Shown here one piece after another: positions 1 through 11,415 of a DNA stretch of 26,539 bases (the first letter of the stretch is position 1; each line of letters opens with the position of its first letter). The notes under the pieces are model-generated. The model ran no database searches. It had not been told where the DNA came from and saw nothing but the letters and a program-made list of their open reading frames with translations. This DNA comes from Saccoglossus kowalevskii (taxonomy: Eukaryota > Hemichordata > Enteropneusta > Harrimaniidae). Location of the stretch: NCBI RefSeq assembly GCF_000003605.2, contig NW_003146281.1, positions 206,195-232,733 of the forward strand. Reading direction: 5' to 3'. A program made the position numbers and the translations under genes.

Positions 1-1670
1 TAAGAGAGCAAACACATCATAAATCATTGTCCAATCCTGACATTTAAGTGGTATACGCCGGGCAACTTTCATAATTTCCCCAACAGGCACTGACTTTGAA
101 CACATAAAGTGTAATAAATTCAGATATAAAATAAAATAATTACGAACGTGGCGTACATCCACTGGTTACACACGTTGTACGCTATCACCAACTTATTGTC
201 CGTTTTATCTCAGACCACTAACAATATTAATTGTATGAGTTTTGATGTATAAATCGAGATATTGCAGTGACCAGGCAAGCCATATACGGTTAATTATATA
301 CCTCGATTAATTCTACGAAAGCAAATTGGATTGTTCCGTGGCGCACCTATCTGACCTTGAAACAACTTCATGGATGAATTAATAATGATGCACATCACTC
401 ACGAAATACACAAAATACACTGTGATAGTGACGTCATTGTAAATATGCGCGCCCAAAATATCGCGTATTTCCTTGTACTTAATCTTCAACAGATACAATG
501 AATTCACGGGTATCCCACAATGCAATGGTACAGTGTTAAACATTACGGATTTTCCATAAAGTGTTGCATGTTTACATAACACAAAATAGCAGTATTAGTA
601 CCCTGTTAGAATATATCATTATGGTATCGTATTGGTGAAAATGTAACAATTGAATGGAAACAGAAAATATCATAGTAAATAATATTCACCATGACGTTTA
701 TAGATTGCCTGTTTTTATCGTCCATGAATGAAGACAGAATCAAGAAGTCGCTTTGATCTCCGTGATGCAGTCCACTAAATATTTTACCTTATAATGAAAC
801 AGAACTGGTAAAGTGGAAATAAAAACTCACTGTGGTTCACACCAGCTGTCAAGTTAGACCTGGCGCACAACGCTCCCCACGGCACTGCCATTCAAATAAA
901 TATTGCCTGACAATGAGCAACCCGTGTCTCGTGAGCACCTGGTACAAAGCCCAGACGACTAAATTCAACATATACTGGTATATAATTATATAACAATTTG
1001 CAAATTACCAAATAATTGGAACGAATGCTATAATAGTAGAACTGTCCGGGGTAATAACACGAGTGTGCGTCGTCGCTCTATACATCTATGCAATATAATG
1101 GCAGATCTAATTTGTACTTATTAAATAAATTATTGCTCTTAGAAAGCGAGTCCTCTGTGAGTGCGAACCCTAAGTTTTCATTGTGTATGATATTTTCATT
1201 TAAATCTCGATACAGTGACCCAGTTACTATTATTACACCATTCCCACTGACATAATTACGAGCACACACTAGATCATCACTAGATACAAATACCAATCAC
1301 TAAGTTTGAATTCAACTCAAACTCCACATTTTCCCGCCAAACAATTTTTCTATGTATTAAACTAAAATTCGTCGATAATTTTGGACAAAACAGATTTGTT
1401 ATTGCCTGCAGGTCTTGAAGAAAATAGCTTCATGTTTTGTTTAGTCGGAGAATTGTCTAACTAAGCGTACGAGTAACTCAAGTAATTTTGACACCAAGAC
1501 TTTGTCATACTAGTAGATTGCCAGGCAAACAAGTGACGAATCCAGTGCCTATGTGAAGTCACTTGGTTGTTTTATGCAAATTAGATGGCACTACATAAAA
1601 TATTGCTGCAGTTTTCGGATATTTTTTTTTACATACTTTTATTATTTGCGTTCTCGACATTCTAGTGCAC
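1..1670. other. AT-rich non-coding stretch
   Basis: I see no supportable gene, RNA or mobile element here. The open frames are 67-72 codons, start at arbitrary methionines, and show no recognisable domain or convincing splice boundaries. Base composition is AT-rich throughout, with short A/T runs. Regulatory sites or small exons could be missed by eye. Confidence 0.5.
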
Positions 1671-1730
1671 TAATGACACGTAATGACACGTAATGACACG
1701 TAATGACACGCAATGACACGTAATGACATG
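1671..1730. repeat. 10-bp tandem repeat, six copies
   Basis: Six head-to-tail copies of TAATGACACG follow one another without gaps. Copy four ends ACACG as the others do, copy five begins CAATGACACG, and copy six ends ACATG. The tract is short and nearly perfect, so it is probably young or copy-number variable. No function is implied. A small open frame on the minus strand runs through it and is a by-product. Confidence 0.95.
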
Positions 1731-1842
1731 TAACAGGACAATCCTTTAACATATGTGCCGGGATCAGCTGAAACAGCTAAGTTGGACGAAATTGGCTTTT
1801 TGAAACTGTCTGCGGGTTTACTTATAAAATCACTATTTTTTT

Positions 1843-2013
1843 CTGGGTTCAAATTTTGCTGATTTACCATTTCAGGCATATTCATTGGGTTTTAAATTCA
1901 CGGTTTTATCATTTAGATAAATGTGTTCTATGGTAAATTTTACATATTCACTGGGTTTCAATTTAGCGCATTTTCCAGTCAGCAAAATAAGCAAAATTAA
2001 AACCCAGTGAATA
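1843..2013. repeat. CTGGGTTT repeat cluster with terminal inverted copy
   Basis: Three related segments lie in the same direction: 1843-1862 (CTGGGTTCAAATTTTGCTGA), 1879-1898 (TATTCATTGGGTTTTAAATT) and 1945-1967 (TATTCACTGGGTTTCAATTT plus AGC). A fourth copy, 1991-2013, is inverted and pairs with 1945-1967 at about 21 of 23 positions across a 23-base loop. The last two would form a strong hairpin. This resembles the end of a short foldback or decayed transposon, but no target-site duplication is evident, so the class is unknown. Confidence 0.6.
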
Positions 2014-3700
2014 ATTAACCCTTTTACAGTATTTGTTTTTTTAAGACACATGGCATCAAAAAACAGTCTATTTTCTTATTGAGCCCATATTGAAGACGTT
2101 ATTGTAATGATATTTTAAATATCTGAACATTACACAAAAAACGTCAAATACTTCGACAAAATCATAACGTTGGTAACAACCAGTGGTGTCTGGTAGCGTG
2201 TGGCTAAAGTGATGACCAGTAGATTTGACAGCAATATGAAATAAGAAAATCGCAATAGCAACAGGTGGTTGCAGTTCCCCTGTATGACACTTAAAATGGT
2301 CGCCATCTTGGATGACAAGTGGATAAATGAAGATAAATAAAGATGTAGTGTAAATGTACACATAGCTTTGTCTACTGAGTGCGACACACTGGAAGCGTGT
2401 GAAGCTCACAGTAATGACGTTACGAGGCGGTCTGGCATCAGTTGGTTTTTCCTGTCAGCTTAATTGTATTGAATTTAGCGATAAAGTATAAAAAAAAATC
2501 GCTGCGTCATAGTTTAGTCCATATCGGTAGCTACTAAAATAAAATATGCAGTTTTTAAAAAAATAATGCACTTTTTACGACAAAACAGTATATTATTATT
2601 TTTAGGTTTACCGCGTCTAACACTCTTTGATTTGGAATTCTCGACATTATGTCATCTTCCGATACTAATAACGAGTATTTTTGCAATAAAATTGTCAATT
2701 TGATACATTTGGGACACAGAGTGATTAATGTGGCGTGGTAATAATAGTTACTTCTGCATGCATTCACCCCAGCAATGTTACTAGTGGATTTTCACGCTTC
2801 TATTAAATATGGTCAGAAACGCGTGGTTGGCGTAGATCACACAAAAGACATATCAGTCAGTCTCGTACAATTAATAAATAAATCAATACCGAAAATACTG
2901 GATGACAAAACGACAATAAATTGTACAAGCTGTATGGACAGCGATCCTGTATTGTGTATTTGTTTGATTTAAACTCGCTCTGACAAACGAAATGTTCAAG
3001 TTATTAAATTTGGCGGGATTTCAAATAACGTGGTGTCAACATGCCGCTAAGATCGGTGTGATTGGCATGTACCATTTCAATTTGATGTAATAAGTTGGGA
3101 AAATATATCAGTCAGGACTTCACAATATTTATTAATCGTGGTAGCATTATGTACGTTGTTGTTATTCTGGTTATTTCGTTGGAATCAGACAGTAAATCTG
3201 ATACATAGAATTTAAAGCATTTGGAGCAGAACTTCCCATGTTGCACTTCGATGCTAGTAGTATTACATTACATATGTGCAATTCACCATGGGGGAGAACG
3301 TCTCATTGTATATAATGTGAACAATTCACTAATTTAATGTTATTTTTTTTAATGTAATAAAAATATATTCAATATATGATTTTTTCAGCCATTTATTTTT
3401 TGATTAAACTTTTACAAAAGCTAGAGATAGGCCAGCACCACCTATGCAATAGTAGCTCAAGTCACAGAGCAAAATTTCGAGATACGAAGAAATGATTTCG
3501 CTATAGAAACTTGAAAACTGCAAAATTATAATTTTTTATACCATTTTCCATGACATTTCAGACTCTTTTTTTCTTGAAACTTGTCCGGTGACTATATTTT
3601 TTATCTCATTTTCAGTAACCTATCAGTCTTCAATTGGGTTCGAACCCCCTTAATCTAATTCACAGCAGAGGTATATAAAGATGATTGCATTCGGAATATG

Positions 3701-3703
<3 letters not shown>
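2014..3703. other. AT-rich non-coding stretch
   Basis: I see no supportable gene. Open frames of 65-113 codons overlap on both strands without a recognisable product. The minus strand near 2295-2312 carries CCAAGATGGCGACC, which resembles a YY1-type motif, but a lone motif is weak evidence for a promoter. Near 3636 the palindrome GGGTTCGAACCC resembles a tRNA B box but has no partner at the right spacing. Confidence 0.5.

Positions 3704-3733
<30 letters not shown>
3704..3733. repeat. (AT)n microsatellite
   Basis: About 30 bases of uninterrupted alternating A and T, a simple dinucleotide tract. It lies in otherwise unique AT-rich DNA. Confidence 0.95.
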
Positions 3734-3735
<2 letters not shown>

Positions 3736-3856
3736 ATCTCAACATGCATGGGCGCTTCACTGAAGATCAGATAGTCGTTTAACGAACTAACACACCTCTA
3801 TATTGTCAGTTGCGTTATATGACATTTATTGACAACTTCGCATTTGATTCCTTGTG

Positions 3857-4165
3857 TTTTGACTCCCTAACAAACATACAACCTTCACTGTTGAATAATG
3901 CTTAATTTCTACTTGGACTTGAACTCCCTTAGAATACACACAGCGCTCGTCTCATGAAACTCTTTCACATGCGCCCAATTTTGTATATCTGAAATCTGTA
4001 TTATTAAACGTGCACGCGCTATTTAAACTTCTTAGCATGCACACTGTTTGTGCTCCCTATCATACGCACAATACTCACTGTTTGGACTCCTTAGCATACG
4101 CACAATATTCACTGCTTGAGCTCCCTAACAAGCAAAACACTGTCTGCTTGAACTTCATGGGATTC
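3857..4165. repeat. Degenerate 34-bp tandem repeat
   Basis: Two adjacent units, 4047-4080 and 4081-4114, are exactly 34 bases long. They share a TTTG-(T/G)-CTCC core followed by CATACGCACAATA and CACTG. A third, more diverged unit starts at 4115 (CTTGAGCTCCCTAACA) and a fourth at about 4147. Older, badly decayed copies recur upstream near 3857 (TTTGACTCCCTAACA) and 3918 (CTTGAACTCCCTTAG). This is an ageing minisatellite with its best-preserved units in the middle right. Confidence 0.7.
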
Positions 4166-4396
4166 ACACAAAAATCATTATAACGCACAAGGTATTTTTC
4201 TGCGTTAAGTCAATCAGTGGTCACGTGGGGTTACGAAAAGTTACACTCCAAAATGAAGAAAAAAAACAGTCAGTTTTCGACATGTTCCCGAAATGGCTTC
4301 TAAAACTGTCAACAAAATCGCGTCATGGGTACCACGCTAGATACTATAGGTAAATACTATGCCCGTGGTGGTGTGTTAACAAATAATTCTTAAAAC

Positions 4397-4490
4397 GTGT
4401 TCAATATGGGTCCCATGCAACCTATACAACACCTTGTGTTCAATATGGGTCCCATGCAACGTATATAACGTCTTGTGCTCAATATGGGTC
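4397..4490. repeat. 39-bp tandem repeat, 2.4 copies
   Basis: Units start at 4397, 4436 and 4475, exactly 39 bases apart. Each begins GTGTTCAATATGGGTC or the close variant GTGCTCAATATGGGTC. The first two continue with CCATGCAAC and a TATA-rich tail. The third is cut short after GGGTC. Divergence is low, so the duplication is fairly recent. Confidence 0.9.
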
Positions 4491-6499
4491 AAATATAGTG
4501 AATGCAAAATACTTTTGTTTGTTATGTTTTATATTGTTTCTTTCAAAAAGAGTTTTTTTTTTAATTTTGATAACACTGCCACATTACTGCCCAGTACATT
4601 ACTAGAATGTGGGAATCTGGGATTCAGTTGTACCGGGTATCTTATCAATTTGTGAAATGTTGCTCACCTCCTAACCGGGAGTTTCGCCCAGGGCTTTGCC
4701 TATCGAAGATCATTAAACTTTTTCAAAAGAAAAATTTGTAGCACTAAAAATAATTATTTAAGACGATGGCAGCTCCGATGCTGTCGTATAAAGCGGACTG
4801 TTGGTATAAACAGACGGATGCTGTATGAGCAGCCGTTATTTGACCATCGCTAGAAACGAGGACACCAGTTTTCCGCTGATTACGACATTTACAATTGTCC
4901 TCGGCGTGCTTTACCGTCGCATGCTGCATTGTTGTGGAAACAGTGACATTATCGCAATAGACACGAACTCGACAACAGTATGTAGCATGTTTGTGGATCG
5001 GCAAATGGAACATACAGCACATCGAGTAAAATGAACAGATGTGAGATTACTTCCTTTGTAATCCAACACCTATGAATACACAAACAAGACGAGGAGTCTA
5101 AAATGTGACTCGGTCATGAAACAATTTAAACTTCGCTAATATGCCTTCGGACAAAAGATCCAACTGTTGACTATGCATTCGAGAACGACGTCATATTGTC
5201 CTGCCTGTTTACGGTACGAACGCCGTGTAGTTAAAAACAGGACAGATCGCCACACTGGAAGAAACAACGCCATCTTCTCAGGGGTACCAACTCTCACGTT
5301 CTATGACTGTTGCTATCCTTACGCTCTACGCTCAGTTGTCGTTATTGCCCCCAGCTAATAAAATAATCGATTTTAAACACTAGTAAAACTATTGTTTTTT
5401 TTCAATTACTAAACCACAAGCAGCAATGTCTACGATTTTGTCGTAAAACTATTATATAGCGATAGGTAATAACACGCTATAACGATAACTTATAATGTGT
5501 TGATTCTGAACAGATTACCCAAAGCGACATAGAGACCGACGTGTCGTATTGTGCTGTTTTATTTATCGACTAAAGTGGTAGGAAATTCGGTTGAAGGAGC
5601 ACTTCATGTTGAAACAGGAGCCATGTTTCTTTCATTGGATTGTAGTAAGTCAATTTGATATGATAATTGAGAGACTGAATCTTTTTCTCGTTAAAAGACC
5701 ATTCTGAACACTCGACCCAACGTTTCCCAGGCACGTTTAGCTATCTAAATCAATACCCTATGAAGCCCACGTTATAACGTGTCAAGACTCCCCAAACACG
5801 TTCTAATAAGCATAACAATGGCTTTTGAGGAGTGTATCTGATACGCTTTCAACTTGACTTCTTGTCAAAATATTAGGACAACCAAGGGTTTGTGTTATTA
5901 ATGTACATGGCAGGCTGGCGTGGCTTGGGAACACACGAATAGGGTACCCGCTTAACGAGGCCGACAGACGTCAAATACTGTTCGATGAAATCTCGTATTT
6001 CGCCTCATGTTTTTCCACAGACCACGTCTACAAAAATATTAAATATAACATAAATTGTTTCGTTATGATATTTAAAAGTGGTCTGCTTTGGTCGTAATTT
6101 TATTTTATCTTTGGTTTCTATTGTGAATGTTATTGGCTTGACAGTTCGTGTTCATTTCAAGTTCCAAATGTACTGAAATTTTAAGGAGATTCATATTAAA
6201 CTAAGTGCGGCTTAAACAATTTTAAATAACAGTCATGTGCATTCATAATAATAATAGCATTTTCACCAGTGTTTTTTTTTGTTACAAGCATTCGAGAGAA
6301 ATAATCACGGTAAGCGCCAACATTGTATTAAACACTGCACGTGGCTATGATGAGAGTTTACAAAGAGAATCCCATCATGCGCTGCTAGTTAGGTGCGGTG
6401 GCACTACAAAAACGCTAAGAATAACAATGGCGACCAACGTTAAGTTCAACCAACAAACAGAACTGTAACAAGCATTTTTTTGAAAAGAAAAACAAATTC
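4491..6499. other. Non-coding stretch, slightly mixed composition
   Basis: The part from about 4745 to 5040 is less AT-rich than its surroundings and is open on both strands (92 codons on minus, 69 on plus). Neither translation is recognisable and no pair of splice sites is convincing. A perfect 14-bp palindrome, CACGTTATAACGTG, lies at 5768-5781. The rest, including open frames of 63 and 77 codons, shows nothing I can support as a gene or element. Confidence 0.45.
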
Positions 6500-6620
6500 A
6501 TTTTGTTACTTTGAAAACTTTCCCAGCTACGATACCGGAGTCCGTTGTGATTGGTAACAATTGTTTATTTTACACAAAGTGACGTAGATCTCAGGGTACT
6601 GATTTTGTTACTTTGAAAAC
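6500..6620. repeat. 19-bp direct repeat flanking 83 bp
   Basis: The 19-mer ATTTTGTTACTTTGAAAAC occurs exactly at 6500-6518 and again at 6602-6620. The 83 bases between them contain no poly-A tail or terminal inverted repeat. The length of the exact match makes coincidence unlikely. It may be a remnant of a local duplication or, less likely, a long target-site duplication. Confidence 0.7.
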
Positions 6621-8531
6621 ATACAATACCACCAGGAAGTGCTGTCCGCGTGTAACAGTTGTTATAATCACGTTATTGCAGGAAGTGACGTCAGTGAATA
6701 CATTCGGCTTGATGTTGTCTAATGGCCCAAGTTCACATAGACAGAAGCAAATAAACGCATTGCATGTAGAACACAATGTTATAACAATACCACACTTAAT
6801 TGTAGTTAATCCTCACGTCCAATATCGTATAAATCGTAATCTCATATAAAGTTGGAATTAGTGGATCACAAACCGTCACTTGCTTTCCGTTATATGTTTC
6901 CATAACAACATATTTTTTCACTCACAAAAATGCGATATACCCAGCCCTGTCCGTCACGTCGACGCGATGGCTCCGGGCATGTCATAGGTTCCCATCGTCG
7001 TGGGGAGGTAATTAGAATTCAAATTTAATAACAATAGTTTTAAACTTATCTTATTTCATCCTCGTGTAGATCCAACAATTTAACCTAGTTTGATTTACCA
7101 TGCACTTGATTTTCGCGCACTGTCAATAATGTATTGATTGACATCTATTCAATATATTCCCGTCAACGTCTTGTGTTAATTACGGTGTGTGTGTCGCCCA
7201 TGCCTGAATTTGACAATAATTTTGCAATATCTGTACCGATATTGAATACTAATGACAGTGACAATAGTCCTGATGATGAGTGGGTCTGAAGTTTAGGTGT
7301 GAAAACCGAAATAGAACAATCAAAGCGAAATAGAACTTTGAACTAACAACTACCTTAACGAAAATCGAATATTGGTCAAACTTCTCAGCGCGAGATATTT
7401 GGAAACTTTTCAAGTATAATTTATTACTAGAATTAAAACTCGCAACATATGAGAACAAATGGTAACCATGGAGAGGTGTTCGTGTCGTATTAACTTTATT
7501 GGGATATTCCTCCAATAGTGACTAGACAAAAAAACTTCAGAATAAATCGTTTATTAAGCAAAACAAATTCAAGTCTCTCTTCAAAGTTTTGTGATGATAC
7601 GGTGATATGGCAAGTTGACATTTCAACAAAAAAAGAACAAAGCATTTGCTTTCATGTCTAAGTATTCTGCCCATTCTTGTGGAATACTTTATTTTCGCTT
7701 AGAATTAATGAAGAAATGATTCAGTGAAAATAAAATCCGGTGAATATACACGACTATTCCCATATTTTTACAATCAACTCATCAACAATCAGTGAAAAAA
7801 AATTCCACACAAAACATCCAATAGGTTTAAAATTAATTCCAGCTAAAATAAAGTATTTCGTTTGCGAAAAAAAAAGAAGCCCGACGTGTTACTAATGTGA
7901 CGTGAAACAAGTAGAGACATTTTAATCAATCCAATTAAAAAACAATAGGTTAAATTGTTTTGTTAATTGGTGCGAGGTGCCATGATTGTCGTGGGAACAC
8001 TTCCAATTTTGCCCACTGGCTGAGCGTAGTCCGAGCGTAACAATAGTCCTACGTTAATATTAACCGTTAATAAAACAATACTATAATTAGAAGACATTAA
8101 ATTGTGAGAAATGTTATCATATCTATTACATGGTATTTCTGAAAAGCTAAATGACGTGACAAAGATTTATGTCATGCAATGATCTTAAAATACATGGGAA
8201 AGATCGACAAAATAATTTTCAAATTAGTAGTCTAACATTAGTCTGAAACGCGACTTTTCATCCGGGCACTTCTCTTTCGCTTGGTCGTATCATATAATGC
8301 CTGGCTATGGCAATGTTGTTTCCTAGCACCGAATTGTCTTTTTAAAAGAAAAACATAATTCCTCAAAATATATTAAATATGTTATATACCCATGCCGCGG
8401 TATCGTCAGAAGATCGTCAACTGAGCCTGGCGTGTTTTACGGGGCACCTACAAGCGGTAAAACAATAAATATTATTTAATTTACCGGTACTTATAATTAC
8501 TATTTTTGAACGGCCATCTTAAGCTCGACCA
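6621..8531. other. AT-rich non-coding stretch
   Basis: I see no supportable gene. Two overlapping open frames near 6591-6849 and an 88-codon minus-strand frame at 7249-7515 have no recognisable domains. Homopolymer A runs are common from 7790 to 7880. No transposon ends or long repeats were found by eye. Confidence 0.45.
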
Positions 8532-8659
8532 GAACCTAAAAAAATCAATGTGGTTCTTATCGTTGGCTGATGCCGCTATATTACCCGTCGGGGGTTCGAC
8601 TGTGGAAGTTTGATATTTTTTCAATCGCGGAAATCTGAAATTTATACTTTTTTAGGTTC
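8532..8659. repeat. Short inverted-repeat segment, possible MITE remnant
   Basis: GAACCTAAAAAA at 8532-8543 is matched by its exact reverse complement at 8648-8659. Just outside, CTCGA on the left and TCGAG on the right also correspond, with a 3-base offset. The whole is about 140 bases. It could be a tiny terminal-inverted-repeat element, but no target-site duplication is obvious and one arm is A-rich, so part of the match could be chance. Confidence 0.45.
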
Positions 8660-8782
8660 GAGTCTGATTCAAGTCTGCCTCCCACATATAGTAAATTAGT
8701 CACACTTATTTTATTATCACTCTTGTGCCAGCTGATTGTCATCTGACCTCATCGTCGAAGAATTGTAAACTAGATTCCTAAA

Positions 8783-9062
8783 ATGGAAGATTACGCGCGT
8801 AAGCGTCCTCTAATAATAATAAAAAAAAACCTGGCTGCCCCCAGGGTTTGACCGGACACCACACAAAATTCGCTAAATCTGTTCTAAACTTTTTGGATTT
8901 CGGCATTTCCATTTATCTTGGAGGAAAAGATGTATAATTAGAAGGTTATTACGAGGATATTGCAAAGTATGCACTCAGATAGTACGCGGTCACATCGACT
9001 GACGCGCATACTACTGCTTTACTGTCTTCGTGCAGTATCCTCGTAATAATCTCATATTATTA
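8783..9062 (+). mobile_element. Foldback/MITE-like element, copy A
   Basis: This 280-base segment aligns along its length with the reverse complement of 22561-23486 once a later insertion there is removed. Shared blocks include GATTACGCGCGTAAGCGTCC (8789-8808), GGATTTCGGCATT, GGAAAAGATGTATAAT and GCAAAGTATGCACTCAGA. Its right part is a hairpin: AGGTTATTACGAGGATA at 8943-8959 pairs with 9036-9052 at 16 of 17 positions. It has no coding capacity, so it would be non-autonomous. The loop is about 45 bases longer than in the other copy. The superfamily is unknown; exact ends are uncertain by several bases and no target-site duplication was found. Confidence 0.7.
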
Positions 9063-9544
9063 AAAGATCATTTCTGATTGGCTACTTTACCCTAACATCT
9101 AACAGTTTGGCCAATCAAAGAACAGCTTATTTGTTTGTTGACAGTTTTTGTTTTCGATGTATCAAATTCCGTCTCGTATATATGCTTCTAATCAACTGCG
9201 GGATTTTGACTCTCTGCTTTCACGCTGGTATTGTACCACGACCATGACGTCACACTATTGTATTGAGCAGTAATACGTATATAATAAGGTACAAGTGGAG
9301 TGCATTCGTTCGGATATTGAAATTACGAGTGCAAGATCTGGGCTACAATACGTCAATCACGCCTGGAGCTTGTACTGACCAATCCTGTTCAACTATTATT
9401 ATAAATGTGTTCACGTGTTTCGGGTTTTGTTTCTATTGTTCACGTAATATTTACATATTAAAACATCACAGGTGGACGTCATACTGCATTTCAATTTGAA
9501 TATTTATGATAGTAACATTTTGATCGCGAAATGTTCGAATACCA
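9063..9544. other. Non-coding stretch with paired CCAAT boxes
   Basis: TGATTGGC at about 9074-9081 and its exact reverse complement GCCAATCA at about 9110-9117 form an inverted pair of CCAAT boxes, and GTATATATGC follows at about 9176. A 78-codon open frame at 9263-9499 has no recognisable product. I find nothing else. Confidence 0.35.
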
Positions 9545-9721
9545 ACCATTGACATAGAAGGTATCATTTGGGTACCATATTCATATAACAGATATCATTT
9601 GGGGTACCGTGTTAATATAAGAGATCTTATTTAGGGTATCATCTTCAAATGAGCGGTATCAATCTGGTTACCGTGTTCAAAGCGGTATAATTTATAGCAT
9701 ATAAAAAGGAGGTGTGATTTC
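9545..9721. repeat. Degenerate leading edge of 30-bp minisatellite
   Basis: This stretch holds diverged, length-variable relatives (roughly 30-35 bases) of the array that follows. GGTATCATTTGGGTACC, GATATCATTTGGGGTACC and GGTTACCGTGTTCAAA are examples. The pattern of decayed units at the edge and regular units inside is typical of minisatellites that homogenise from the centre. Confidence 0.65.
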
Positions 9722-10620
9722 GGATACCGTGTTGAAACGGGTACCATTTAGGAAACTGTGATCAAAACGGGTATCATTTAGGAAGCAGTGGCAAAAACGG
9801 GTATCATTTAGGAAAAAATGATTAAAACGAGTATCATTTAGGAAACATGGTTGAAACTGGTATCATTTAGGAAACAGTGATCAAAACGGGTATCATCGAG
9901 GAAACAGTGGTCAAAAGGGTAACATTTAGAAAACAGTTATCAAAACGGGTATCATCTAGGAAACAGTGGTCAAAACGGGTATCATTTAGAAAACAGTTAT
10001 CAAAACGGGTATCATTTAGGAAACAGTGGTCAAAACGGGTATCATTTAGGAAACAGTGGTCAAAACGGGTATCATTTAGGAAACAGTAATCAAAACGGGT
10101 ATCATCGAGGAAACAGTGGTCAAAACGGGTATTATCGAGAAAACAGTGATCAAAACGGGTTTCATCTTGGAAACAGTGGTCAAAACGGGTATCATTTAGG
10201 AAACAGTGGTCAAAACGGGTATCATTTAGGAAACAGTAATCAAAACGGATTATACCATTTAGGAAACATTGATTAAAACGGGTACCATTTAGAAAACAGG
10301 GATAAAAACGGGTACCATTTAGGAAACAGTGATTAAAACGGGTATCATTTAGAAAACAGGGATAAAACTGGTACCATTTAGGAAACAGTGATCAAAACGG
10401 GTACCATTTAAAAAACAGGGATAAAAACGGGTACCATTTAGGAAACAGTGATTAAAACGGGTATCATTTAGAAAACAGGGATAAAACTGGTACCATTTAG
10501 GAAACAGTGATCAAAACGGGTACCATTTAAAAAACAGGGATAAAAACGGGTACCATTTAGGAAACAGGGATAAAAACGGGTACCATTTAGAAAACAGTGA
10601 TCAAAACAGATATTCTTTAT
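9722..10620. repeat. 30-bp minisatellite, about 30 units
   Basis: The unit reads roughly AAACAGTGGTCAAAACGGG followed by TATCATTTAGG; most units are exactly 30 bases, a few 29 or 33. Two blocks exist. The left block (to about 10240) has TATCATTT units in which GTGGTC often alternates with GTTATC or GTAATC. The right block (from about 10247) has mainly TACCATTT units, creating GGTACC, with GTGATC/GTGATT alternating with GGGATA. In the right block a four-unit, 119-base higher-order repeat occurs twice, starting at 10329 and 10448. Because 30 is divisible by three, a 70-codon open frame at 9877-10089 reads through as a ten-residue repeat; I regard it as an artefact. Confidence 0.95.
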
Positions 10621-11393
10621 GGTATGTTTAAAGCGGATATATAAAAAGATATTAGTTGAGTATCGTAATAGAAGAGGGTATCAATGACATCGCAGCAGTT
10701 CACATAAATGTGACCCCTGTATATAAATTCGTATGATGGTTTGTTACATATGTTAATACAACGGTTTCCGTCTACATTCCCAATACTTCCGCTTTCATCT
10801 ATATAGTTCAGTTGTCACATGATCCTTGTCGACCCAAGGAAGCTTGGTGACAAAACATAACAATGAATTTCATTATTCGATTATCCAGAGAACGGTTTGT
10901 TGATTTCGATTATATATAGATGGCCGATAAACTTAAAGGAAATTCGAATTTTATTAAATCTCACGACCCGTTGAATCGGCCACGTGCCACTCTCTGAAAG
11001 TTGGCGATATGCGTAATCGGGTCACTGGGACAGGTGGTAAAACAGCTTGGCATGAAATCAGAATGATCGTGTTTTAGTTACCAAATATCAGTCAAAGTAT
11101 TAATACGCCAGTGGCGGCGACTTCTTGCTTCATTCGCAGATGTGTTTTATATATAACGTCCAACTATCTTATTCATGGTACTGTCACATGACAGCAGCGC
11201 CAGCCTCCCGCCGAATTAGAAATACTTTGATTAGTATATTTGTATATGTATTTCTCGAAAAGGTGTCCACTGGGTTGCTACGACAATATTTTGTTCCAAA
11301 GATTCCTTTTTCATTGCGTTTTATTTAAGTGTCAACAAATTCATAATTTAATGGTACAATCGGTAAATAATATCACTGTGATAAGATTATCGT
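10621..11393. other. Non-coding stretch between two minisatellites
   Basis: Unique AT-rich DNA. It has a few diverged fragments of the 30-bp array at its left edge (for example GGTATGTTTAAAGCGG near 10620). Open frames of 67 and 77 codons toward the right are unrecognised, and the second runs into the following repeats. No promoter, RNA gene or transposon end was found. Confidence 0.45.
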
Positions 11394-11415
11394 TTGTGTG
11401 TGAGAGAGAGAGAGA
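11394..11415. repeat. (GT)n-(GA)n microsatellite
   Basis: A short compound dinucleotide tract, TGTGTGTGAGAGAGAGAGAG, sits directly before the 35-bp minisatellite. It may have helped start the tandem duplication, but that is inference. Confidence 0.85.

Noticed and set aside
2068-2409. 113-codon minus-strand frame
   Set aside because: No recognisable domain, and an overlapping frame of 85 codons is equally open. It is consistent with chance.
3630-3650. GGGTTCGAACCCCC, tRNA B-box-like
   Set aside because: It is a palindrome, with no A box or acceptor stem at tRNA spacing on either strand.
4744-5034. 92-codon minus-strand frame in a less AT-rich patch
   Set aside because: The plus strand is open too, no homology is recognised and no convincing acceptor-donor pair was found. 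A decayed coding relic remains possible.
8583-8665. GGGTTCGAC and GGTTCGAGTC, B-box-like words
   Set aside because: No A box 30-60 bases upstream and no poly-A tail or duplication that would support a tRNA-derived SINE.
9877-10089. 70-codon frame with a ten-residue repeat (WSKRVSFRKQ type)
   Set aside because: It is produced by a 30-bp minisatellite whose period is a multiple of three; units of 29 and 33 bases break the frame and there is no start context.
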